The translations under genes and the position numbers were made by a program. Positions 14,730-21,117 of a stretch of DNA of 58,827 nucleotides are shown piece after piece. The stretch is from positions 1-58,827 of IMG/VR virus record IMGVR_UViG_3300021500_000001. One strand, written 5' to 3'. Source of the DNA: a virus. Below the pieces are notes generated by a model that did not search any database, was not told where the DNA came from, and worked only from the letters and a program-made list of their open reading frames with translations. The stretch's first letter is position 1. Each line of letters begins with the position of its first letter.

Positions 14730-14783
14730 ACTACATAACGCACGGGATTAAAAAAAGCAATAAAATTCCCTATATATAAAGAG
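14730..14783. promoter_or_regulatory. Repeated module, second copy (18-bp box plus TATATATAAAGAG)
   Basis: actacataacgcacggga (14730-14747) and tatatataaagag (14771-14783) are separated by 23 bases, exactly as at 273-326, while the spacer sequence differs. The conserved geometry argues for a functional protein-DNA site. It lies upstream of the TerL operon, so a late promoter with activator box is one option. Confidence 0.6.
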
Positions 14784-14810
14784 ATTTTTTTAACGTTTGG
14801 ATATTTTTTT

Positions 14811-14839
14811 TGGGCCACTACTCGAAGAGCAGTGGCCCA
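14811..14839. repeat. Hairpin of the TGGGCCACTACT family
   Basis: tgggccactact (14811-14822) and agcagtggccca (14828-14839) with loop cgaag; one mismatch. A T-run precedes it and a short T-run follows, so it may also work as a terminator. Confidence 0.7.
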
Positions 14840-15095
14840 TTTTGACGTTTTTCTTTAATTTTAGGTAGGCAATATCAGCCCATTGCTTTATCAATATGGG
14901 CCAAATTTTTAGCTTTTATGGAAAAATCAGTTCAAGGCAGGCGTCTTTGTCATCAATGTGTTATAATATCTATTATCAAGAAAGCGGATATAATGCTTTC
15001 TAAGCAGTCTATAATCCAAAAGGGTATCAATGTACCTTTATTACTGTTTAAACTCAGTGGTGGGCTAGTGGGGCGGGTAAAATGGAGTTAAAACA
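14840..15095. other. Gene-free stretch before the TerL operon
   Basis: No convincing gene is seen. It holds a short hairpin (gcccat/atgggc, about 14879-14901) and an inverted repeat agaaagc/gctttct (14979-15001) with TATAAT in its loop, which could be a -10 box under an operator. Another TATAAT lies at 14962-14967. Together with 14351-14839 this is the TerS-TerL intergenic region, a usual place for a packaging site. Confidence 0.5.
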
Positions 15096-15245
15096 ATGCC
15101 ATTGAAATCAGGTAAGAGCAAGAAAATCATAAGCCGGAATATCTCGGAGATGATAAGGGCTGGTCATCCTAAGGAACAAGCCATAGCTGCTGCTTTAAAT
15201 AAAGCTCGGAAGAAGAGAAAAAGTAAGGCTCGGCGCACCCTATAA
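15096..15245 (+). CDS. Small basic phage protein, 49 aa
   Basis: It begins [16 protein letters not shown] and contains [19 protein letters not shown], the pattern of a very common small basic protein found near phage terminase genes. Its function is unknown; DNA binding is plausible from its charge. ATGGAG precedes the start. Its TAA overlaps the TerL ATG (TAATG), so the two are coupled. Confidence 0.8.
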   Translation: MPLKSGKSKKIISRNISEMIRAGHPKEQAIAAALNKARKKRKSKARRTL

Positions 15246-16888
15246 TGTCCGAACTGAATTTTACTATGACAGATGAGGATATTGATCGTTTCGCATCCCT
15301 CATTCTTCAGCAATCCAAGCCCGAGTATATTGATTCCTTTCTCGCTGGTTCGCAGTACCTAGAATACAAGGATGATCCTGTTGGGTTTTGCGAGCAGGTA
15401 CTTAGAGAGACGCTGACGGATGATGTCAAAGCAATGATGGAGTCTGTCAGGGATCATCAAGTCACCGTTGCCGTGTCCGGTAATGCTACAGGCAAATCTC
15501 ATGGAGCGGCGAGAGTAGCCGTTTGGTTTTATCTTTGTCATAAAGACACTAAAGTTTTTACGGCTGCGGCTCCTCCTTATGATAACCTTAAAAATATTCT
15601 TTGGGGGGAAATAGGGAGTATAGTCCGTGATCACCCTGAACTTTTTGGGGGTCATATTATTACCTCGATGGAAATCAGGAGAGGACCTGAAGATTATTTG
15701 ATCGGTGTGACTATCCCAAGTGCGGGGACGGAGCAGGAAAAGGAAGCCAAGTTCTCGGGAAAGCATCAAAAGCACATGCTTTTTTGTTTTGATGAGGGAG
15801 ATGCGATCCCTTCGCCTGTTTATAAAGGTACTGAATCGTGCATGTCCGGTGGCTTTATTAGGCTTCTCATTATGTTCAACCCACGTCATGCTGCCGGTCC
15901 TGTTTACAGGATGATCCGTGATAAGACAGCAAATGTCGTACATCTTTCAGCTTTTCGCCACCCAAACGTTATTACGGGTAAAGACATTATACCAGGGGCA
16001 GTAAGCAGGGATGTTACTGTGCGGCGGATAAACGAGTGGACCAGACCACTCAGGGTAAACGATAAAGTCAGTAAGAGAAGTGTTTATACACTTCCCGATT
16101 ACCTGGTGGGAGCGACCGGAAAATCTCACGCTGGAAAAGCTTACTCTCCCTTAGTGGGAGGGGAATACAAAATAAAAAATCCTGCTTTCAGTTATATGGT
16201 TTTAGGGCAATATCCTGCCCAAGGTTCCAACCAACTCATATCTGAGGAATGGATATCAGCGGCCAGAACCAGATATGACCTGTACGTTTCTAAGTATGGT
16301 GAGGGGCCTCCAGCCGGGACTACAGGGGTTATGGGCCTCGATGTTGCAGAACTGGGAGATGACAGAAATGTTGCTGTAGGTAGGTATGGTGGCTATCTCA
16401 CTCCTTTTGATTCTTGGGGCGGTGTCGATACCGTTGAAACGGGTGATATTGCGATCAAATGGTACAAAAATCACCCTGGTATTAGCCGAGCGTATGTAGA
16501 TGCTAATGGGTATGGGGCCGGTGTAGCCCCATACATGCAAAAGTTTGGGAAAGGGGTAGTTGCGACAGGGATTAAAGTAACCTGGAATCCTACTATAAAA
16601 ACAGAGCTTGGCGACTTCAGAATATTAAGGGATGAGCTTTTATGGAGGGTGCGGGAGTGGCTGAGGACTGATCCTGGTGCGATGTTACCGCCGAACGAAG
16701 ATTTACTTGAAGAATTGCTCGTGCCTACATACGACACTGACACTGGTTATGTTGATGTTATGCCTACAAGAGAGATGAAGGAATTGCTTGCGAGGAGCCC
16801 TGATCATTTAATGGCTTTAGCTATGACCTTCGCTGGCGCAGGTGGCTTCTTCGATGGTTGTGATTTTCAGGCTTTCCCCGAAGAATAA
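15245..16888 (+). CDS. terL: Terminase large subunit
   Basis: 547 aa. The ATPase half shows Walker A VSGNATGKS near residue 78 and Walker B MLFCFDEGD near 178, with the catalytic Glu following the Asp. The RNase-H-like nuclease half shows GLDVAELGDDRN near 364, YVDANGYG near 417 and SPDHLMALAM near 519, each offering an acidic residue. Both halves are complete, so it should both pump and cut DNA during head filling. The length is normal. The start is coupled to the upstream small gene. Confidence 0.93.
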   Translation: MSELNFTMTDEDIDRFASLILQQSKPEYIDSFLAGSQYLEYKDDPVGFCEQVLRETLTDDVKAMMESVRDHQVTVAVSGNATGKSHGAARVAVWFYLCHKDTKVFTAAAPPYDNLKNILWGEIGSIVRDHPELFGGHIITSMEIRRGPEDYLIGVTIPSAGTEQEKEAKFSGKHQKHMLFCFDEGDAIPSPVYKGTESCMSGGFIRLLIMFNPRHAAGPVYRMIRDKTANVVHLSAFRHPNVITGKDIIPGAVSRDVTVRRINEWTRPLRVNDKVSKRSVYTLPDYLVGATGKSHAGKAYSPLVGGEYKIKNPAFSYMVLGQYPAQGSNQLISEEWISAARTRYDLYVSKYGEGPPAGTTGVMGLDVAELGDDRNVAVGRYGGYLTPFDSWGGVDTVETGDIAIKWYKNHPGISRAYVDANGYGAGVAPYMQKFGKGVVATGIKVTWNPTIKTELGDFRILRDELLWRVREWLRTDPGAMLPPNEDLLEELLVPTYDTDTGYVDVMPTREMKELLARSPDHLMALAMTFAGAGGFFDGCDFQAFPEE

Positions 16889-16915
16889 AAAGTCCATTAG
16901 TTGCGCAATTCTCTA

Positions 16916-16944
16916 TTGTTATTGTATTATATAACATATAAAAT
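16916..16944 (+). promoter_or_regulatory. Possible sigma70-type promoter
   Basis: TTGTTA, 17 bases, TAAAAT in an A/T-rich gap after TerL; an AGGAG ribosome site and ATG follow within 25 bases. It would drive the secreted protein gene that ends at a terminator. Confidence 0.4.
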
Positions 16945-16964
16945 AACCAATAGGAGAAAAACTT

Positions 16965-17378
16965 ATGAAAAAAATGTGGCCCGTTTTTGTCGTTTTCTGT
17001 ATTACCCTTGTCTTGCTATGGGCGGTTAGCACGGCTGCCGTCGCCGTTGCCATGGACCAGTGCGAAGTAATAGGGAACTCATACACAATTACTATAGACG
17101 GGAATGATATAGTTTTGTCGGACTTTGTTGAATCGTCCCCTATGTTTTCTCCGGCCCCCAAGTGTGCCGGTACTGTGACTCTTTTAGGCCCAGCGGGGCA
17201 ATATTCTACTCTTGATTGGTGTGTTGGACATGATGGGCTCAGGATATCCGGGCTCCACGCCTTTCTTTCCGAGGATGGTTTGATGGTCTATCTTTTGCCA
17301 TCAGGTCTGCATACTTTATGTATCGGCGACACAGTTTATATGACGGAGCAAAAGATTTCACAGTTTCTTTTTAAGTGA
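16965..17378 (+). CDS. Putative exported or membrane-anchored protein, 137 aa
   Basis: Residues 4-29 (MWPVFVVFCITLVLLWAV and on) form a strong hydrophobic signal or anchor ending in small residues (AVAVAMDQC). The rest is beta-rich with four Cys (DQCEVIG, PKCAGTV, DWCVGH, TLCIGD), which fits a folded extracytoplasmic domain with disulfides. It has its own promoter-like sequence and terminator, as expected for a cargo (moron-type) gene. It could alter the cell surface or block superinfection; this is inference. Confidence 0.65.
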   Translation: MKKMWPVFVVFCITLVLLWAVSTAAVAVAMDQCEVIGNSYTITIDGNDIVLSDFVESSPMFSPAPKCAGTVTLLGPAGQYSTLDWCVGHDGLRISGLHAFLSEDGLMVYLLPSGLHTLCIGDTVYMTEQKISQFLFK

Positions 17379-17403
17379 TTTACACATCCTTCCTCCTTCC
17401 AAC

Positions 17404-17436
17404 AAGGCCGCTTGGTATTTTCGGGCGGCCTTTTAT
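17404..17436 (+). terminator. Intrinsic terminator
   Basis: aaggccgc and gcggcctt form an 8-bp stem around a 13-base loop, followed by a T-rich tail (tttattt). It closes the transcription unit of the exported protein. Confidence 0.75.
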
Positions 17437-17446
17437 TTAGGTAATA

Positions 17447-17593
17447 ATGGGGAAAAATATATCAGCACAAGAACTTAAAGCTCACCCTGCCCCCGGCTAT
17501 TACAGGTGGAAATCCGGGGATGGTGTCACTTATCATAGCGGCCTTGCAAAGGTATTTTGTAAACGAGGCACCTGGTTCTGTGATACTCTTTGA
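17447..17593 (+). CDS. Small protein, 48 aa
   Basis: Reading MGKNISAQELKAHPAPGYYR and ending in CKRGTWFCDTL. The start lies just past the terminator and no good ribosome site is seen, so expression is uncertain. The composition (W, C, G) is protein-like. Confidence 0.4.
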   Translation: MGKNISAQELKAHPAPGYYRWKSGDGVTYHSGLAKVFCKRGTWFCDTL

Positions 17594-17604
17594 CATATTT
17601 CAGA

Positions 17605-17623
17605 GTTAGACAGGGTGTCTAAC
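17605..17623. repeat. Hairpin GTTAGAC-n5-GTCTAAC
   Basis: A perfect 7-bp stem with a five-base loop. GTTAGAC matches the integron core site GTTRRRY and may mark the left edge of a cassette whose right edge is the attC-like site at 18474-18537. It may equally be a plain terminator-like hairpin. Confidence 0.45.
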
Positions 17624-17685
17624 GATTTGTCTTTCTTTGGTCCTATTTCTATGGCAAGAGATGTATTTAAGTAAAAGGAAAAAAA

Positions 17686-18522
17686 ATGGAAATAAAGCAT
17701 GATCTGTATTTAGGGGATTGTGAAGAAATACTAAAAGAATTGTCTGATAATTCAGTCGATTTAATTTTTACTTCACCTCCGTATGTTGACCAAAGGAAAA
17801 AAGCATACGGAGGAATCCATCCTGACGATTATGTTGAATGGTTTTTGCCTAAAGCCGAGCAAATGTTACGCATTTTAAAGCCAGCAGGGACTTTTGTATT
17901 AAATATAAAGGAGAAAGTTGTAAATGGTGAGCGTAGCACTTATGCCATGGAACTCATTATTGAAATGAGAAAACAAGGGTGGCTTTGGACTGAGGAATTT
18001 ATATGGCACAAAAAAAATTGTTATCCTGGGAAATGGCCTAATAGATTTAGAGATGCTTGGGAACGACTATCACAATTCAATAAGCAGAAAAAATTTAATA
18101 TGTATCAAGAAGAAGTAATGGTGCCGATGGGAGACTGGGCAAAAAGCAGATTAAAAAAATTAAGCGAAACTGATAAGAAAAGAGACGAGTCTAAAGTAGG
18201 TAGCGGATTTGGGAGAAATATATCTAACTGGCTCAATCGTGATATGGCATATCCAACAAATGTACTTCATTTAGCAACAGAATGTAGTAACAAAAAACAC
18301 AGTGCTACTTTTCCTGAAGGATTGCCTGAATGGTTTATAAAATTATTTACTAAAGTTGGCGATACAGTTTTGGACCCATTTATGGGCTCAGGAACTACAA
18401 ACATCGTAGCTAATAGGATGCGCAGGAATTCTATTGGTATTGAGCTAGTCCCAGAATATTATGAAATGGTCAAAGCGCTCCACCTGACCGCTGTTCCGCT
18501 GGCGCTTCGTAGCGGCAGGTGA
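17686..18522 (+). CDS. DNA methyltransferase (N4-cytosine/N6-adenine type, TSPPY)
   Basis: 278 aa. LIFTSPPYVDQ (catalytic motif, near residue 29) and LDPFMGSGTTN (SAM-binding, near 229) mark a beta-class amino-methyltransferase. T-S-P-P-Y is most common in N4-cytosine enzymes but also occurs in N6-adenine ones. The middle, with WNRDMAYPTNVLHLATE, is the usual target-contact side. The gene is A/T-rich, but its last 17 codons are GC-rich and form the attC-like hairpin, so the C-terminal HLTAVPLALRSGR is encoded by that element. No restriction partner is adjacent. Probable role: protective modification of phage DNA or an acquired cassette. Confidence 0.88.
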   Translation: MEIKHDLYLGDCEEILKELSDNSVDLIFTSPPYVDQRKKAYGGIHPDDYVEWFLPKAEQMLRILKPAGTFVLNIKEKVVNGERSTYAMELIIEMRKQGWLWTEEFIWHKKNCYPGKWPNRFRDAWERLSQFNKQKKFNMYQEEVMVPMGDWAKSRLKKLSETDKKRDESKVGSGFGRNISNWLNRDMAYPTNVLHLATECSNKKHSATFPEGLPEWFIKLFTKVGDTVLDPFMGSGTTNIVANRMRRNSIGIELVPEYYEMVKALHLTAVPLALRSGR

Positions 18523-18537
18523 GCTTAATCGTTATAC
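18474..18537. mobile_element. Integron attC-like site at the 3' end of the methyltransferase
   Basis: gctccacctgaccgct pairs with agcggcaggtgagc with two extra bases on the left arm only (a c and an a), like the extrahelical bases of attC. After a six-base spacer comes GTTATAC, close to the GTTRRRY core. The element overlaps the end of the coding region, as in gene cassettes. The left core (RYYYAAC) is degenerate or missing, so it may be inactive. Confidence 0.5.
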
Positions 18538-18610
18538 GATGCCGATACTAAACACGGAAGATATTGAGCACAAACAAATCAAATGATTTTTTATGAAATT
18601 GGAGGTTATT

Positions 18611-18855
18611 ATGAAATACGATTTTGATGGTAAATATAAGCTTGGAAAAGGTTACAAAGGACAATTCACTTTCTCGGTGGTATATTCCCAATTCTGCCAA
18701 AAGCATCGGGAAAAGGAACGAAAAGGGGTAAAGCAGTAGTCCATGTTAAAGGACTTTACTCTGATCCTGATCCGGTATATGATAAAGCAAGAGAAATTTG
18801 CTGGGCTCTTGAAGAGGGAAAATACCAGGGACCAAAAAACGTGGTGATAAAATGA
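18611..18855 (+). pseudogene. Frameshifted small gene
   Basis: A good ribosome site (GGAGG) and ATG start MKYDFDGKYKLGKGYKGQFT, which stops after 42 codons. From about 18670 another frame stays open and clearly protein-like: ILPKASGKGTKRGKAVVHV, DPDPVYDKAREICWALEEG and a stop at 18855. One base inserted or lost near 18665-18675 would restore a protein of about 81 aa. It could be decay or a sequencing error. No family is recognised. Confidence 0.6.
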
Positions 18856-18896
18856 CAAAAATTAAAGTAGGCGATTATATCCTTCCGAAATGGTAG
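18852..18896 (+). pseudogene. Truncated gene start, 14 codons
   Basis: MTKIKVGDYILPKW then TAG. The ATG overlaps the stop of the frameshifted gene (ATGA), so it was probably once a coupled gene now cut short. The frame after the stop stays open only briefly. Confidence 0.3.
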
Positions 18897-18903
18897 ATTA
18901 AAA

Positions 18904-19226
18904 ATGTTTTCTTTAACAGAAATAGATTTGAATTGTCCTTCAAGCCTATCTTTTTCTGCCTCTGATCAGAATGGGTGGACTATCCTCTATGAGCCGGAAC
19001 CGGAGATTATTAAAGAAGATGAAGAAGATTTATGGATGCTCTTCTCAGAATATAGGAAAAAGAAAGCATACATAAAATCATTGTGGTTGGAAACTTTGAG
19101 AAAGAAACAAAAGTTGAATCTGTTTGTAGAGAAAAGAATAATATATTACTTACGATTAATGCTACCAATATCTGGATGGATTTCACGGGCTGGCTACCGC
19201 AAGAAAAGAGACTGACTTTCTTATAG
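18904..19226 (+). pseudogene. Probable frameshifted gene
   Basis: The ATG frame gives MFSLTEIDLNCPSSLSFSAS ... EEDLWMLFSEYRKKKAY and then turns Arg/Lys/Leu-rich. From about 19060 the -1 frame is more protein-like: KIIVVGNFEKETKVESV, LLTINATNIWMDFTGWL and stop at 19226. The switch lies in the A-rich run aggaaaaagaaagc. Unread as a fusion, the first frame would end at 19215 (103 aa). No family is recognised. Confidence 0.45.
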
Positions 19227-19286
19227 TTTTCTAGATAACGGAAGTGAAAGATAATTAAGAAATATCCGTTTAAGTAAGTCGATTGG

Positions 19287-19316
19287 TTGCGGTTTTACCT
19301 TCTGATACAGTATAAT
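19287..19316 (+). promoter_or_regulatory. Promoter with consensus -10 just before a start codon
   Basis: TTGCGG, 18 bases, TATAAT, then only six bases to the ATG at 19323. The transcript would start at or next to the ATG, giving a leaderless mRNA. Confidence 0.45.
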
Positions 19317-19322
19317 ACCTTT

Positions 19323-20075
19323 ATGAGTAACATAAAAGGTAAAATAGAGTTAATTACTCATCCTTACTCTTTTAATCTTTTACAAGCACGTATGGATTAT
19401 GCGAGATTAACAGGAACAGAGTTAGTTGAACGGCCTTATTGGTTCAAAAATATAGAGACTAAGCAACTATATTATGATCTGTACGCCTGTCTTGGTTGGC
19501 CTACGGAGGTAACAGACAGTACAAATGGCCTTCCTGGTTATGCTGCTATAGTTGGCGTTGTTCGTCCGAATGATTCAATTACTGATCCACCTGATCCTCT
19601 CAACGCAAACTTTCAGCTTCTTGACGAGGCTGAGTCAAAAGATGTGCCGACATTACTCAAGGAGTGCGTTAGACTTCGGGGAGAGTATGGGTTTGGGGTT
19701 CATAAGAACTTGCTTAGGGTGTGGCTCGGGGACCCGGACCGTTTTTTTACTCCTCTCGCTCTTTATAATGAGGCACTTATTGCTGAGGGCGGAGAAAGGG
19801 CGGCTATATTAATAAGCCCTCCCGATGATTTTTACACCCAAAAGATTTTTGATAATTATGTCCGGGCGCTGAGGTCTACACTCTTAAAGGATACCCAACG
19901 TTTTTTCTTTGGACACAATTATATTTTGCAGAACAGATTAAGGGAATTCAAGAAGGACGATCCTTGTGTTTTTGCGGTTGGTGGTTTGGTATTTTCTCTG
20001 TTGAACCGTGTACGCTGGATGGATACCCTGGGTGAAAATGCCTTTACAGTGAAGGAAGATGAAAATGAATTTTGA
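19323..20075 (+). CDS. Phage protein of unknown function, 250 aa
   Basis: It begins MSNIKGKIELITHPYSFNLL and has mixed alpha/beta character with no motif I can assign. The TTG at 19287 sits inside the promoter, so ATG 19323 is chosen. It lies between the accessory region and the small genes before the portal. A structural or head-assembly link is possible from position only. Confidence 0.55.
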   Translation: MSNIKGKIELITHPYSFNLLQARMDYARLTGTELVERPYWFKNIETKQLYYDLYACLGWPTEVTDSTNGLPGYAAIVGVVRPNDSITDPPDPLNANFQLLDEAESKDVPTLLKECVRLRGEYGFGVHKNLLRVWLGDPDRFFTPLALYNEALIAEGGERAAILISPPDDFYTQKIFDNYVRALRSTLLKDTQRFFFGHNYILQNRLREFKKDDPCVFAVGGLVFSLLNRVRWMDTLGENAFTVKEDENEF

Positions 20076-20253
20076 AGAATTTTATATAAAATTAGAGTAC
20101 GATTTTTTTGAGCATATAATGTTTCGTAAAGCATGGGACGCTGGCGCAACCGCCATGTTTAAACGACTCGTTGATCTTGGTTATATTGATCAAAATTATG
20201 AGTCAGATGCTTGGAGGGATGTACAAAGTATATTGGAGAGCGAAAATGGATGA
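20065..20253 (+). CDS. Hypothetical protein, 62 aa
   Basis: It begins MNFEEFYIKLEYDFFEHIM and is acidic and helical. GAAGGAAG sits seven or so bases before the chosen ATG; an ATG two codons earlier would be too close. It overlaps both neighbours by a few bases. Confidence 0.55.
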   Translation: MNFEEFYIKLEYDFFEHIMFRKAWDAGATAMFKRLVDLGYIDQNYESDAWRDVQSILESENG

Positions 20254-20518
20254 ATCGACTTTAATGTTTATTTTTTTGGTAGTAGGATATTTTATGGGTA
20301 TCGGATCGGTTTTCATTGGTGCCTATATACTGCCTAAGACAATGAATGGGGATTTATTCCCGGATGCTTTCTCACCAAAGGGTGATGTCTTCACTGTAGA
20401 TACCCCTGATGACATGGCCCTGTTTCCTGACGATCTTAAAAATGAAGCTGAAGAACATATCTTAAAAAAGACAAATAAATTCCTTGAAAGTTTTGGCTCT
20501 GTTCGGGAGGGTAAATAA
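20246..20518 (+). CDS. Single-span membrane protein, 90 aa
   Basis: MDESTLMFIFLVVGYFMGIG begins a hydrophobic helix to about residue 27, followed by a soluble acidic part. The ATG overlaps the previous gene end, with TTGGAGAG before it. Possibly a membrane accessory of lysis or of DNA entry; no family is recognised. Confidence 0.55.
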   Translation: MDESTLMFIFLVVGYFMGIGSVFIGAYILPKTMNGDLFPDAFSPKGDVFTVDTPDDMALFPDDLKNEAEEHILKKTNKFLESFGSVREGK

Positions 20519-20985
20519 TGTCGATAGGATTAGAAGGTTTTAAGGTCAGATGCATGTCATGTGGAGCAGTTTTTTATGAAACTACTAAAGATTATATTTG
20601 CCATAAACCTTTGACAGGGAATATGCTTAGGCTACTCCCCCTTTATAAGGATTGGCCTACCTATGATGGCTCCTTAGCCGTGGAATCAACAACACGTTTT
20701 CTCATGTTTTGCTCGTCCTGCGGTGGGTATATTTGCCCAAGCGGGAAACTGGATTTTGCGGACTTCCCTGATGAGAAGGTACATACAATATCAGAGGAGC
20801 GGGGCAAACTGGTTTGGCGAGAGGCAGGCGAACCAGTTAAGAAAGCTCATACTTTGCATGATAAGCCAGTGATTGAGCCGGAGGCCAAGCAGCCTATTTC
20901 TGAGGCTGAATTATTCACCCCCGAAGATGTGATTAAAAAGATGGAAAAAGAGGCTTCTTTTTCCGGCAAAAAAAGGCGGAAATAA
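20518..20985 (+). CDS. Cys-rich zinc-binding protein, 155 aa
   Basis: RCMSCGAVF, ICHKPL, FCSSCGGYICPSG provide C-x2-C pairs for a zinc ribbon in the first 80 residues; the C-terminal part is charged and helical (EDVIKKMEKEASF). TAATG links it to the previous gene. Position just before the portal suggests a head-assembly accessory, unproven. Confidence 0.6.
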   Translation: MSIGLEGFKVRCMSCGAVFYETTKDYICHKPLTGNMLRLLPLYKDWPTYDGSLAVESTTRFLMFCSSCGGYICPSGKLDFADFPDEKVHTISEERGKLVWREAGEPVKKAHTLHDKPVIEPEAKQPISEAELFTPEDVIKKMEKEASFSGKKRRK

Positions 20986-20988
20986 ATT

Positions 20989-21105
20989 ATGTCAGATTTG
21001 TTCATACCTGAAAATACAGATCATATTATTATTAGGGTACCTGTAGGTATTCCAGGGGAATTTTTATTTAGATATAAAACTTATCGAATTAATCGAAGTA
21101 AGTAA
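20989..21105 (+). CDS. Small protein, 38 aa
   Basis: MSDLFIPENTDHIIIRVPVG and on, beta-rich. It fits the small gap before the portal, and the codon pattern is protein-like. No clear ribosome site beyond GGCGGA. Moderate support only. Confidence 0.45.
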   Translation: MSDLFIPENTDHIIIRVPVGIPGEFLFRYKTYRINRSK

Positions 21106-21117
21106 AGGAAATAAACC

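Noticed and set aside
14472-14839. Possible CRISPR array from repeated GGGCCACT arms
   Set aside because: The repeats are inverted, vary in spacing and sequence, and lack regular spacers or cas genes.
15359-15943. 194-codon minus-strand frame opposite TerL
   Set aside because: TerL motifs are complete on the plus strand in the same stretch; the minus frame has no domain signal.
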